From: Glutamicibacter halophytocola
GTDB lineage: Bacteria; Actinomycetota; Actinomycetes; Actinomycetales; Micrococcaceae
DNA length: 64,000 nucleotides
NCBI RefSeq assembly: GCF_001302565.1
Contig: NZ_CP012750.1
Location: 3,844,001-3,908,000 of the forward strand
Direction of reading: 5' to 3'
Below, one piece after another: positions 25,712 to 33,794 of the stretch (position 1 is the stretch's first letter; each line of letters begins with the position of its first letter). Position numbers and translations under genes: made by a program. The notes under the pieces are model-generated. The model was not told the origin of the DNA, ran no database searches, and worked only from the letters and a program-made list of their open reading frames with translations.

Positions 25712-25735
25712 GAACAGAAGCCGAGTCTAGAAGAC

Positions 25736-26194
25736 TTACTTCTTGGCAGCAGCTACAACCTGCAGGCGCAGGTTTGCAACGACGTCCTCGTGTACGCGAA
25801 CGGTTGCGTTGTAGTTGCCAGTCGACTTGATGTGGTCGTTGACCTCGATGTTGCGCTTGTCGATCTTGCCCAGACCGGCAGCCTCTACGGCGTTAGCGAT
25901 ATCGGTGGTCTTGACGGTGCCGAACAGGCGGCCGTTGGAACCAGCCTTGATGGTGATCTTCACCGGCTGGGACTTCAGCTTGGCTGCAAGTGCCTGAGCT
26001 TCCTCAAGGTTTGCAACAGCGCGAGCGGCACGTGCAGCCTTGATCGACTCCACCTGCTTCTCACCGCCCAGGGTCCAGACGATTGCGAAGCCGCGTGGCA
26101 GCAGGTAGTTACGGGCGTAGCCGTTCTTTACCTCGACAATATCGCCAGCAGCACCGAGACCGGATACTTCGTGAGTCAGAATGATCTTTGCCAT
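25736..26194 (-). CDS. rplI: 50S ribosomal protein L9
   Basis: A 152-residue L9 with the conserved N-terminal signature [19 protein letters not shown], a long connecting helix ([25 protein letters not shown]) and the C-terminal domain with [19 protein letters not shown]. Last gene of the rpsF-ssb-rpsR-rplI operon, 18 bp after rpsR. Confidence 0.98.
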   Translation of the reverse strand: MAKIILTHEVSGLGAAGDIVEVKNGYARNYLLPRGFAIVWTLGGEKQVESIKAARAARAVANLEEAQALAAKLKSQPVKITIKAGSNGRLFGTVKTTDIANAVEAAGLGKIDKRNIEVNDHIKSTGNYNATVRVHEDVVANLRLQVVAAAKK

Positions 26195-26212
26195 TTTGCT
26201 ATCCCTTCTTCC

Positions 26213-26452
26213 TTAGCCGCGGCCAGCGCCGGAGTAAGGCAGCAGGGCTACTTCACGTGCGTTCTTGATAGCCTGTGCGATCTTGCGCTGTTCCTGAACG
26301 GAAACGCCGGTCACTCGACGAGCGCGGATCTTTCCGCGGTCAGAGATGAACTTGCGCAGCAATGCGGTGTCCTTGTAGTCGATGACGGTGATGTCAGCGG
26401 CCTTCAATGGGTTGGACTTTGGTTTGGGCTTACGGATTTCAGCCTTAGCCAT
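26213..26452 (-). CDS. rpsR: 30S ribosomal protein S18 (zinc-free, C-minus form)
   Basis: A 79-residue S18 with [27 protein letters not shown], the conserved core. No cysteine is present, so this is the C-minus paralogue. Many actinobacteria also carry a zinc-binding form elsewhere or swap the two under zinc limitation. Third in the operon. Confidence 0.97.
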   Translation of the reverse strand: MAKAEIRKPKPKSNPLKAADITVIDYKDTALLRKFISDRGKIRARRVTGVSVQEQRKIAQAIKNAREVALLPYSGAGRG

Positions 26453-26514
26453 CGTGGAGCTCCTTTAGCTTTGGAGCCCGCAGAGTGATCTGCGGGATGG
26501 TGAATAAATATTGT

Positions 26515-27087
26515 TTAGAAAGGTGGTTCGTCTGCGCCTGGGTTGCCCCAGCCGCCACCGTTGTTTCCGCCGGTGCTCCATGGGTCTGCGGCTGGAGCAT
26601 TCCATCCGCCACCCTGCTGCGGCTGCTGCTGACGCGGCGCCTGGGCTGGAGCACCTTGCTGTGGTGCGTTGGAGAATCCTCCACCGCCACCATTGCCGAA
26701 GCCACCGTTGCCACCGCCGGAGCGCTGGGTGCGGGTGACCTTGGCGGACGCAAAACGGAGCGATGGGCCGATTTCATCGACCTCAAGCTCCATCACGGTG
26801 CGACGTTCGCCTTCCTTGGTGTCGTAGGAACGTGAACGCAAACGACCCTGGGCGATGACGCGCATGCCCTTGGTCAGCGTTTCAGCAACGTTCTCTGCAG
26901 CCTCGCGCCACACCGATGCGCGCAAGAACAGGGCTTCCCCGTCCTTCCACTCATTGGACTGGCGGTCAAAGGTGCGAGGAGTCGAAGCGATCGTGAAGTT
27001 CGCTACGGCTGAACCGGACGGCGTGAAACGCAGCTCCGGATCGGCGGTCAGATTTCCGATAACGGTAATAACAGTCTCGCCTGCCAT
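26515..27087 (-). CDS. ssb: Single-stranded DNA-binding protein
   Basis: A 190-residue SSB. The OB fold spans about residues 1-115 ([30 protein letters not shown], then [24 protein letters not shown]). A Gly/Gln/Asn-rich disordered linker of about 60 residues follows, ending in the acidic tip GADEPPF, which recruits replication and repair proteins. It lies between rpsF and rpsR. Confidence 0.97.
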   Translation of the reverse strand: MAGETVITVIGNLTADPELRFTPSGSAVANFTIASTPRTFDRQSNEWKDGEALFLRASVWREAAENVAETLTKGMRVIAQGRLRSRSYDTKEGERRTVMELEVDEIGPSLRFASAKVTRTQRSGGGNGGFGNGGGGGFSNAPQQGAPAQAPRQQQPQQGGGWNAPAADPWSTGGNNGGGWGNPGADEPPF

Positions 27088-27142
27088 TGACTCTCCTTAG
27101 AAAGATTGAACGTTTATTCCTACGACGGAAGGTTGCGCGTAA

Positions 27143-27439
27143 TTAAACGCGGGCCTCTTCCGGACGGGTGACCTTGTGGCGCAGGATCAGCTCGTTGATC
27201 TTCAGCTGGCGCTCAAGCTCAGCGGAAGCGGCTGGTTCTGCGGTGTAGTTCACCACTACGTAAGTGGCTTCTGCCTTCTTCTTGATCTCGTAGGACATCT
27301 TGCGACGACCCCAGACATCAACCTTTTCGATGGTGCCACCGTTGGAGCGGACAACCTCGAGGTACTTCTCGATGGTTGGCTCTACGGTGCGGTCATCGAC
27401 CTCTGGATCAATGAGGACCATAAGTTCATAAGCACGCAT
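27143..27439 (-). CDS. rpsF: 30S ribosomal protein S6
   Basis: A 98-residue S6 starting MRAYELMVLIDPEVDDRTV behind a near-perfect AAAGGAGGTGGG site, with IEKVDVWGRRKMSYEIKKKAEATYVVVNY. The annotated start excludes 15 upstream in-frame residues that would include the ribosome binding site. First gene of the operon. Confidence 0.98.
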   Translation of the reverse strand: MRAYELMVLIDPEVDDRTVEPTIEKYLEVVRSNGGTIEKVDVWGRRKMSYEIKKKAEATYVVVNYTAEPAASAELERQLKINELILRHKVTRPEEARV

Positions 27440-27447
27440 GTGAACCC

Positions 27448-27492
27448 ACCTCCTTTGGGCTAAACGGTCGCGGTATTTCCGCAACAGGAGGT
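27448..27492 (-). promoter_or_regulatory. rpsF leader hairpin that can hide the ribosome binding site
   Basis: On the minus strand, ACCTCC (27492-27487) can pair with the ribosome binding site GGAGGT (27453-27448) of rpsF. Between them GCGG/CCGC forms an inner hairpin (27482-27470) followed by CCG. S6:S18 complexes are known to repress rpsF operons by binding a leader hairpin with exposed CCG; this may be such an element. Not verified structurally. Confidence 0.45.
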
Positions 27493-27609
27493 TCTTGCGT
27501 TATCAGTGCACCAGACGCCCAAGTTTCGGGCATGCAGTAGCACAGACTTTTCAATCCTACCCGAGATCCTCGCGCAAGCATAAGCCTTCGTGTCCTAGAT
27601 CATGGACGG

Positions 27610-29700
27610 CTACTTCGAATCGATGGCCTGCTGCAGCCGCTGCCCGAAGACCGGCACCAGCGTGCTCATGTAGGTGTCGCTGATGTGGTGCTTGTCCCGA
27701 TAGATCAAAACATTGCCGACAACCACCGGGCAGGTTCCAGCCACGCAGAACTGGTCGCTGAAGTCCAAGACCTTCACTCGCGGCTCCAGCTTGGCGGCGG
27801 CCTTGGTGGCGTCGCCCTTTTCGTAGGCTCCCTTTTCCGGGAATGAGCAGGCTTCGGGGTTATTGATGTTCTGCTCCACGCAGTCCCTGGCGTAGGAATC
27901 CTGGGGCGGCCGCGGGGTATCGACAATGGCATAGACCGGCAGGCCGGCATCTTCGAGTTTGCCCCACGCGGCCGCCAAGCCTTGCGCGGGATCGGAAACG
28001 AAGGTGGAACCGCCCCAGTTCGAGGTGATCACCGCGTCGATGTCTTTTCGCTTGGCCAGGTCATCCATGCTCTGCTCAAAGGCTTCGCTGCAGTTGATGC
28101 TTCCGTCTTGATCTGCCTTGCGCTGCGCTTCGCTAAAGGGGCACGAGTTCTTCAGATAGGTAACAACTTTCCACCCCTTGCTGCGTGCGAAGCCGTTCAA
28201 CGCCTCGAACCAGTGGGCGGCATGCGAATCCCCCACAAGCGCCACCGTATAGGTCGCATCCTTGCTGCCGAACTCGCATTCCTTGATCTGGGTCGACTGC
28301 GGATTCTGCACGCAGCTGCCGATGTCGGGAAGATCCTTGGCGGCCTCGGCCGGCACCGGGACCACTTGGTGTTCGCCGGTGACAAAAGCCGGTGCGCCGT
28401 GAGCCAGCGATGCTGCGCCGAATCCTTCGGGCGGTTGCTCAGCCAGCGCGGTTGCCACCTGCTGCTCCTGTTCCACCATGCGCTCCTGGGCGATGCCCGG
28501 AAGCAGTCCCGCCGTAGCGGCCACCGCGACCATGGCAGCACCGGCAATCAGGGACTTGGCCGGGGATACCGCCAAGAAGCGCAGGTGACGCATCGGCGTC
28601 TCCACGAATTTCAGGCTCGCCCATGCCAAGAGCACGGAACCGGCCAACAGGGCGGCGGATTGCAGCGGCTTCGGCTTGCCTCCGGAGAGCTCGGTGTAAA
28701 AAACGATCAGCGGCCAGTGCCAAAGATAGAGCGAATACGAGGCAAGGCCCACCCATTGCACCGGCCGCCAGTTGACGAGCGGGCGCAAAGAGCCGGGCCC
28801 GCTGGTGCTTCCGGCGGCAATGATCACCGCGCAGCCCAGTACCGGCACCGCCGCGGCAATGCCGGGGAAGACGGTGGCTCCGTCATAGCTGAAGGCGGCG
28901 ATGCCAATGGCACCCAGCGCGACCAGAACGGCCAGATTTCGCGTGGACCATGCGGTCACCCATCGTGGAAGGCGCAGGGCATCGTTCTCATGCGCTTGCA
29001 CCGCGAGCGCCAGCAATCCGCCAATGGCCAGCTCCCAGATTCGGGTGGTGGTCACGAAGTACCCTGCGGCGTCCCCGGAATATCCGGCGTACGCCGAGTA
29101 CCCCAGCGACAAGAGGGCCACCGTGCCAAATGCCAGCCACAACCACCGGCGTCGGGCGGCAAAATGATCGGATCGCGCTCCAGGGACCTCGGGCTTGACC
29201 AGCCAGCACACCGCCAGGATCAACAGCGGCCAGAAGAGATAGAACTGTTCTTCCACGCCCAGGGACCAGAAGTGCTGCAGCGGTCCTGCCGCTTGCTCGG
29301 CGGCCAGATAATCAACGGAATCTGCGGCCAGCACCCAGTTCTGCACGGAGAAGGCCGAGGCCAAAGCCTGCAAGCCCAGTGTGCCCCACTGGGTCTTCGG
29401 GAAGACCATGAACCCGGCGGCCACAACCACCAGGATCACGAGCATGGCGGCGGGCAGGATGCGCCGGGCCCTGCCGGCAAAAAACTCCGATAGCCTGATG
29501 CGGCCGGTGCGTTCGGCTTCGCGCAACAGGTGCGAGGTAATCAGGAAACCCGAGATGACGAAGAAGATGTCCACGCCGATATAGCCGCCGGGAACTACTT
29601 TGGGCTCCAGGTGGTAAGCGACCACTAGCAGGACCGCCAGTGCACGCAGCGCTTGGATCTCCGGTCTGAAATTATTGACCTGCACGGAATTCGAACTCAT
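27610..29700 (-). CDS. Acyltransferase-3 / SGNH fusion (OafA/YrhL type)
   Basis: A 696-residue membrane O-acyltransferase. The N-terminal half has about ten hydrophobic segments and starts FRPEIQALRALAVLLVVAYHL, GYIGVDIFFVISGFLIT and RARRILPAAM, the family's signature including the catalytic His. The C-terminal half, from about residue 440, is an extracellular SGNH domain: ALVGDSHAAHWFEAL (block I), NWGG, and DKHHIS (block V, catalytic Asp-x-x-His). It transfers acyl groups to a surface polysaccharide or peptidoglycan. The sugar acceptor is unknown; it might modify the surface polymer encoded at 41-48 kb. Confidence 0.95.
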   Translation of the reverse strand: MSSNSVQVNNFRPEIQALRALAVLLVVAYHLEPKVVPGGYIGVDIFFVISGFLITSHLLREAERTGRIRLSEFFAGRARRILPAAMLVILVVVAAGFMVFPKTQWGTLGLQALASAFSVQNWVLAADSVDYLAAEQAAGPLQHFWSLGVEEQFYLFWPLLILAVCWLVKPEVPGARSDHFAARRRWLWLAFGTVALLSLGYSAYAGYSGDAAGYFVTTTRIWELAIGGLLALAVQAHENDALRLPRWVTAWSTRNLAVLVALGAIGIAAFSYDGATVFPGIAAAVPVLGCAVIIAAGSTSGPGSLRPLVNWRPVQWVGLASYSLYLWHWPLIVFYTELSGGKPKPLQSAALLAGSVLLAWASLKFVETPMRHLRFLAVSPAKSLIAGAAMVAVAATAGLLPGIAQERMVEQEQQVATALAEQPPEGFGAASLAHGAPAFVTGEHQVVPVPAEAAKDLPDIGSCVQNPQSTQIKECEFGSKDATYTVALVGDSHAAHWFEALNGFARSKGWKVVTYLKNSCPFSEAQRKADQDGSINCSEAFEQSMDDLAKRKDIDAVITSNWGGSTFVSDPAQGLAAAWGKLEDAGLPVYAIVDTPRPPQDSYARDCVEQNINNPEACSFPEKGAYEKGDATKAAAKLEPRVKVLDFSDQFCVAGTCPVVVGNVLIYRDKHHISDTYMSTLVPVFGQRLQQAIDSK

Positions 29701-29777
29701 ATTGTTCGATCTGACCAGCCCGGGATGAACAACAGGTAATCAAACGGTATCCGCCGGGCTAACGGCTGATGGGAAGC

Positions 29778-30269
29778 TCAGCTGCCTTCGCTCTGGCTTG
29801 GCATGGAGAGCGGGTATTTGGCATCCAGTTTCGGATCAACGCCCAGCCTTATTATTGCGTCCAGGAGCACCTTTCCTGCGCCCCAGTAAATCGGAATGAG
29901 TAGCCAGATGTACCATCCAAGCCCTCCCGCAGTTCCCAGGATGACCGTTCCGAAGGTGACCAGAAGACCAACGCCACGGAAGATCATCATGATCCCTTGC
30001 GTGATTGAGTCTCGCCGCTCTTGTTCTGCACGGGTCCGGGACTCAAGCCCTTCTACGGCTTGAGAGAAATTTGGCGTTTGAACGCTCTGGAACAATTCGC
30101 CAACCTGCACATCCAGGGCCCTGGCTACCTGGGAGATGGACTCCAAGCTGGCATCATTCCCGGCTTCAAGTCGTTGAATAGTTCTGACCGTAATGCCGCT
30201 CTCTTTGGCCAAGCGTTCTTGCGTCCATCCCTTGGCCCGGCGAAGTTCTGCAATCCGTGATTCATTCAT
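29778..30269 (-). CDS. XRE-type helix-turn-helix protein with two membrane segments
   Basis: A protein of about 163 residues. The HTH domain is RIAELRRAKGWTQERLAKESGITVRTIQRLEAGNDASLESISQVARAL. A hydrophilic linker follows, then two membrane helices (IMMIFRGVGLLVTFGTVIL and GGLGWYIWLLIPIYWGAGKVLL) of the 2TM type, so it is a membrane-tethered regulator. The upstream region has five 11-bp-spaced CACGACAG repeats, a probable operator for self-control. A GTG at 30296 is an alternative start; neither start has a strong ribosome binding site. Confidence 0.85.
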   Translation of the reverse strand: MNESRIAELRRAKGWTQERLAKESGITVRTIQRLEAGNDASLESISQVARALDVQVGELFQSVQTPNFSQAVEGLESRTRAEQERRDSITQGIMMIFRGVGLLVTFGTVILGTAGGLGWYIWLLIPIYWGAGKVLLDAIIRLGVDPKLDAKYPLSMPSQSEGS

Positions 30270-30304
30270 GGAACTAAAGCTATCGGCGGGGACCACGAAA
30301 GCGC

Positions 30305-30355
30305 CACGACAGGACCACGACAGTTACACGACGGCTTCGCGACAGCGCACGACTG
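30305..30355. promoter_or_regulatory. Iteron array upstream of the HTH-2TM gene
   Basis: Five copies of CACGACAG or close variants start at 30305, 30316, 30327, 30338 and 30348. Spacing is 11, 11, 11 and 10 bp, one turn of the helix, so all face the same side of the DNA. They lie just before the start of the HTH-2TM gene. Variants: CACGACGG, CGCGACAG, CACGACTG. Confidence 0.7.
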
Positions 30356-30462
30356 GCGAACAAAATGGCGATTGACCTGAATTATTTGAGCATGCCTCAT
30401 GGGGCATGTTCGAGGGCTTGCCAAGTTCGAGTTAATTCGATGAAGCACGCGCAGCGCGGGCA

Positions 30463-31011
30463 TCAATTGCGCTGCTGCTTTTCGCGGATCAGATCCAAGG
30501 CCAGGACAGAACCGATGATTGCTTGCCGCTGCTGCGTGCCAGGATTGCTGGACAGCTGCAAGGCATAGGTCGACTTGCCCATCAGCGCATTGCCCATTCC
30601 GGACCATTGGCGCGTGACGGTACCCAGTACCCCTTGGGGACCGGTGATCTGGAAATCAAAATCCCACACGCTGCCAGTCAGGTCCAGCTCCTCGCCGAGC
30701 ATCGAAATGGTGACGCGGGTCTTGAACAGGGTGATCCGCTTGACCAGGCTCGCCAGCGGGCCGCCATTCCCATCGAAGATCTCGAAGCGGTCGCGGCCCA
30801 TGGTCATGGTGTCCTTGACCTTGATCACCGGTTTCTCCGGCCCGTCGAAGACTGTCAGCTCCCGCGCGCCAGCGAACATCCGCCCCAGCGCACTGCCCCC
30901 GGTCTCAACATGGGCAACCTGCATGCCGTGGGCGTCTAGGATTGCAAAATCATTCTTCGAGAAATTCTTTGTCTGCTGAAAAATGAGCATGTCTTGGGCA
31001 AAAATCGTCAT
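30463..31011 (-). CDS. LURP-one / phospholipid-scramblase-like protein
   Basis: A 182-residue protein whose alternating pattern fits the 12-stranded Tubby-like barrel of the LOR/scramblase family: MTIFAQDMLIFQQTKNFSKNDFAILDAHGMQVAHVE, ELTVFDGPEKPVIKVKD, DRFEIFDGNGGPLASLVKR, WDFDFQITGPQGVLGTVTRQW. Bacterial members have no known function. The upstream in-frame extension to 31077 lacks similarity. It is followed by an A+T-rich gap with a minor hairpin (30391-30408). Confidence 0.75.
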   Translation of the reverse strand: MTIFAQDMLIFQQTKNFSKNDFAILDAHGMQVAHVETGGSALGRMFAGARELTVFDGPEKPVIKVKDTMTMGRDRFEIFDGNGGPLASLVKRITLFKTRVTISMLGEELDLTGSVWDFDFQITGPQGVLGTVTRQWSGMGNALMGKSTYALQLSSNPGTQQRQAIIGSVLALDLIREKQQRN

Positions 31012-31062
31012 GCTGATGATTATGCCACCGATTTTTTCCTGCCAACAGGTGGGCCTGGATAC

Positions 31063-31094
31063 GCAAAAGGCCAGCATCGCTGCCGGCCTTTTGC
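31063..31094 (-). terminator. Terminator hairpin after the aminopeptidase gene
   Basis: GCAAAAGGCC and GGCCTTTTGC form a perfect 10-bp stem with a 12-base loop, 10 bp after the stop of the M18 aminopeptidase gene on the minus strand. TTTTGC ends the arm. Confidence 0.65.
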
Positions 31095-31104
31095 AATGCA
31101 GGAA

Positions 31105-32385
31105 CTACGCTGAGAAGAACTCGCCTGCCACCTTGGACAGGTACCAAGGGTCATCCACGCCGCACATTTCACGGGCCGAGTGCATGGAGAGCAGGGCAAC
31201 ACCCACGTCGAGGGTGCGAATGCCCAAGCGGGTGGCGGTCAACGGGCCGATCGTCGAGCCGCACGGTACGCGGTTATTGGACACGAACTCCTGATAAGGA
31301 ACCCCGGCGCTCTCGCACCAGTTGGCGAAGGCCGCAGCGCCTACCGCGTCGGTGGCATAGCGCTGGTTGGCGTTGATCTTCAGCAGCGGCCCGGCGTTCA
31401 CCTGTGGCCGGTTGGCCGGGTCATGGCGTTCTGGGTAGTTCGGGTGCACCGCGTGGCCTGCATCGGCAGAGAGGCACACCGAATTGGCCAGCGCACGCGC
31501 CTGGTCTTCCACACCGGCGCCCAGCGATGCCTGGATCCGGTTGATCAGCTCTTCGAGGAAAGGGCCGCAGGCCCCCGAACGGGAACTTGAGCCGAGCTCT
31601 TCATGGTCAAAAGCAGCCAGCATGGCAATGTGCTGGCCCGCTGGCTTCCGCGAGTGGCCAGCCAGTGCGATGATTCCGGCGTGCACCGAGGTGAGGTTAT
31701 CGAGCCGGCCACTGGCGAAGAAGTCCTTCCCCTGGCCAAAGACCTCGCCGCGTTGCGCCGGGGCGGTGAGGATGTCGTATCCGGCTACCTGTGCTGCGTC
31801 CACGTCGGCAGACTCGGCAAGGACCGCCAGAATATCGGCGTCTGCCAAGTCCCCTGCGCCGAAGATGGGGTTGGTGTGGGTCTGCTTGTCCAGGGTAAGA
31901 CCCTCATTGACCTGGCGATCAAGGTGAATGGCCAGCTGCGGGATGCGCAGGATTGGCTGCGTCTGGGCCAAGTGCTCGGTGCCGTCCTTGAGCACCAGGC
32001 GGCCAGCGAGAACCAGTTCGCGATCCAGCCAGGAGTTGAGCAGCGGGCCGCCGTAGACCTCAACGCCTGCCTGCCACCAGCCGTTGGACCCAGTGGTCGG
32101 CTTTGGCTTGAGCTTGAAACCCGGGGAATCGGTATGGGCACCGAGAATATGGAACCCGGACGTCGCGGTGGCGGCCTCGGGCTGAACCCACGCGATGATC
32201 GCGCCGTCGCGCACCACGTAATAGGATCCGGGACCGAGATTCCAGGCGTCAGCTTCGTTCAGGCCGGTGAACCCGACAGCGTCCAGCCGCTTGGCGGCCG
32301 TTGCTGCCGCATGGTAGCTGGAAGGGGAAGTTGCGACGTATTCGGCCAGGTCTGCAATGTGGGCCATTGCTGCGGCTTGTGCCAT
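31105..32385 (-). CDS. apeB: M18-family aspartyl aminopeptidase
   Basis: A 426-residue cytoplasmic dizinc exopeptidase that prefers acidic N-terminal residues. Metal ligands are visible in GAHTDSPGFKLKPKP (first His, with Asp), FASGRLDNLTS (bridging Asp), DHEELGSSS (Glu pair) and LLSMHSAREMCG (last His). SADAGHAVHPNYPE and NANQRYATD are further family blocks. Monocistronic, with a terminator behind it. Confidence 0.96.
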   Translation of the reverse strand: MAQAAAMAHIADLAEYVATSPSSYHAAATAAKRLDAVGFTGLNEADAWNLGPGSYYVVRDGAIIAWVQPEAATATSGFHILGAHTDSPGFKLKPKPTTGSNGWWQAGVEVYGGPLLNSWLDRELVLAGRLVLKDGTEHLAQTQPILRIPQLAIHLDRQVNEGLTLDKQTHTNPIFGAGDLADADILAVLAESADVDAAQVAGYDILTAPAQRGEVFGQGKDFFASGRLDNLTSVHAGIIALAGHSRKPAGQHIAMLAAFDHEELGSSSRSGACGPFLEELINRIQASLGAGVEDQARALANSVCLSADAGHAVHPNYPERHDPANRPQVNAGPLLKINANQRYATDAVGAAAFANWCESAGVPYQEFVSNNRVPCGSTIGPLTATRLGIRTLDVGVALLSMHSAREMCGVDDPWYLSKVAGEFFSA

Positions 32386-32615
32386 AGCTGGTTACTCACT
32401 TCTTTCTGTCATCGTCTCGCTGAAATCCAGGATGAGGTTCCCGCCTGGATGATCGGGTTGCTCTCCAGCTTAGTATCACCGTGCCCGGTTGCCGGCGGAT
32501 CATCCGTTCCAGGGCCCGCCAATAACCGCCCAGACACCTTCATCTCATGCTTGACTTGGAGCCTAGCGTCGGCAAAGCTGAAGGCAGAGCGGGAGACTAC
32601 GAAAGCGAGATCATC

Positions 32616-33026
32616 ATGAGTGCATCTGATCCAACCCCAGAGCCGCACAGCTTGCCTGTGGAGCCCGATAATGGCGTGCAGGTTAATGCCGGTGAACACG
32701 CGGTCCAGCCGCGGGCGCCAAAAGCCGGCAAGGCTCCACGCGAAGTGCCAGAGCCCAAGGAAAAGCTTCCGGTAACCAAGCTGGGGCGCATCTGGACCGC
32801 TACCGTCTTGGGCATCATCGTGCTGATCCTGCTGATCATCTTCATCGCACAGAACCAGGACCAGGTGACCCTGAGGTACTTCACCTATGAAGGCCAGGTC
32901 AATCTGGGCTTGGCGCTCTTCATCGCCGCCGTTGGCGGTGCCCTGGTGGTGGCTATCGCAGGCGTGGCTCGAGTAATCCAATTACGCGCCACTGCGAAGA
33001 AGAAGCGCAAGGCAGCCAAGCGCTAA
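32616..33026 (+). CDS. LapA-domain membrane protein
   Basis: A 136-residue protein with a disordered acidic/Pro-rich N-terminus of about 70 residues. A two-helix LapA/DUF1049 unit follows: TATVLGIIVLILLIIFIAQNQDQVTLRYFTYEGQVNLGLALFIAAVGGALVVAIAGVARV, where the QN...V.l.f block between helices is diagnostic. The tail is strongly basic (KKKRKAAKR). The start at MSASDPTPE is preferred to one 23 codons upstream. Confidence 0.85.
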   Translation: MSASDPTPEPHSLPVEPDNGVQVNAGEHAVQPRAPKAGKAPREVPEPKEKLPVTKLGRIWTATVLGIIVLILLIIFIAQNQDQVTLRYFTYEGQVNLGLALFIAAVGGALVVAIAGVARVIQLRATAKKKRKAAKR

Positions 33027-33036
33027 TAACGCTGCG

Positions 33037-33079
33037 GGCCGCTGGCTGCCGAGTTTTCACTTCGGCATCCAGCGGCCCT
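33037..33079 (+). terminator. Terminator after the LapA-domain gene
   Basis: A long stem with one mismatch (GGGCCGCTGG and CTGCCGA paired with TTCGGCA and CCAGCGGCCC) around an 8-base loop, followed by TTCTTGTTT. It also lies just beyond the stop of the convergent response regulator gene and can serve both. Confidence 0.85.
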
Positions 33080-33093
33080 TCTTGTTTGCGAAA

Positions 33094-33792
33094 TCAGTAA
33101 TCAAGCCCCTGGGAAGGGACCACCAGTCCTGTTTCATAGGCGTAGACCACGGCCTGGACCCGATCGCGCAAATGCAGCTTGGTCAGGATCCTGCGCACAT
33201 GCGTTTTCACGGTCGCTTCGGACAGGAAGAAGCGATGCGCAATTTCCGCATTCGACAACCCCTCGGCGAGCGCCCGCAGCACTTCTTGCTCGCGCGGAGT
33301 GAGGTCATCAAGCAGGGGGTCGCGTGGAGCTTCAGCAGGCTGCCCTGCATGGGCCTTGCCGCCATTGCGGACGTAGGTTTCCAGCAACCGCGCGGTGACA
33401 CGCGGGGCCACCACGGCATCTCCGGAGGCCACCAGGCGCACCGCGTGAACCAGTTCCTCCGGAGCCACGTCCTTGAGCAGGAAAGCGCTGGCACCGGCCT
33501 GCAACCCGGAGAAGGCGTATTCATCAAGGTCAAAGGTCGTCAGAATAATGATCTTGGTGTCCGGGTGCTCCTTCGCGATGCGTTCGGTGGCTTCGATGCC
33601 ATCCATTTTGGGCATGCGGACATCCATGAGCACCACGTCCGGCTTCAGCACCGAAGTCTGCGTCAACGCATCCAGGCCATCGGCGGCTTCACCGGCAATG
33701 GCGATATCTTCCTCGCCTTCGAGGATCAACCGGAATCCCATGCGCAACAGCGGCTGATCATCAACCAGCAAGACCTTGATTTTCTCTTCCAC
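33094..33792 (-). CDS. NarL/LuxR-family response regulator
   Basis: A 232-residue regulator. The receiver domain has KVLLVDDQPLL (acid pocket), VVLMDVRMPKMDG (phosphoacceptor Asp) and LLKDVAPEEL (conserved Lys). The C-terminal LuxR HTH reads LTPREQEVLRALAEGLSNAEIAHRFFLSEATVKTHVRRILTKLHLRDRVQAVVYAYE. The start is a GTG two bases after the kinase stop, with AAGGAATAGG upstream, so the two are translationally coupled. It probably controls the adjoining ABC exporter operon. Confidence 0.96.
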   Translation of the reverse strand: MEEKIKVLLVDDQPLLRMGFRLILEGEEDIAIAGEAADGLDALTQTSVLKPDVVLMDVRMPKMDGIEATERIAKEHPDTKIIILTTFDLDEYAFSGLQAGASAFLLKDVAPEELVHAVRLVASGDAVVAPRVTARLLETYVRNGGKAHAGQPAEAPRDPLLDDLTPREQEVLRALAEGLSNAEIAHRFFLSEATVKTHVRRILTKLHLRDRVQAVVYAYETGLVVPSQGLDY

Positions 33793-33794
33793 GC

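Noticed and set aside
27982..29493. A 503-codon open frame antisense to the acyltransferase/SGNH gene.
   Set aside because: Shadow frame; low-complexity Gly/Arg/His composition and no start signals.
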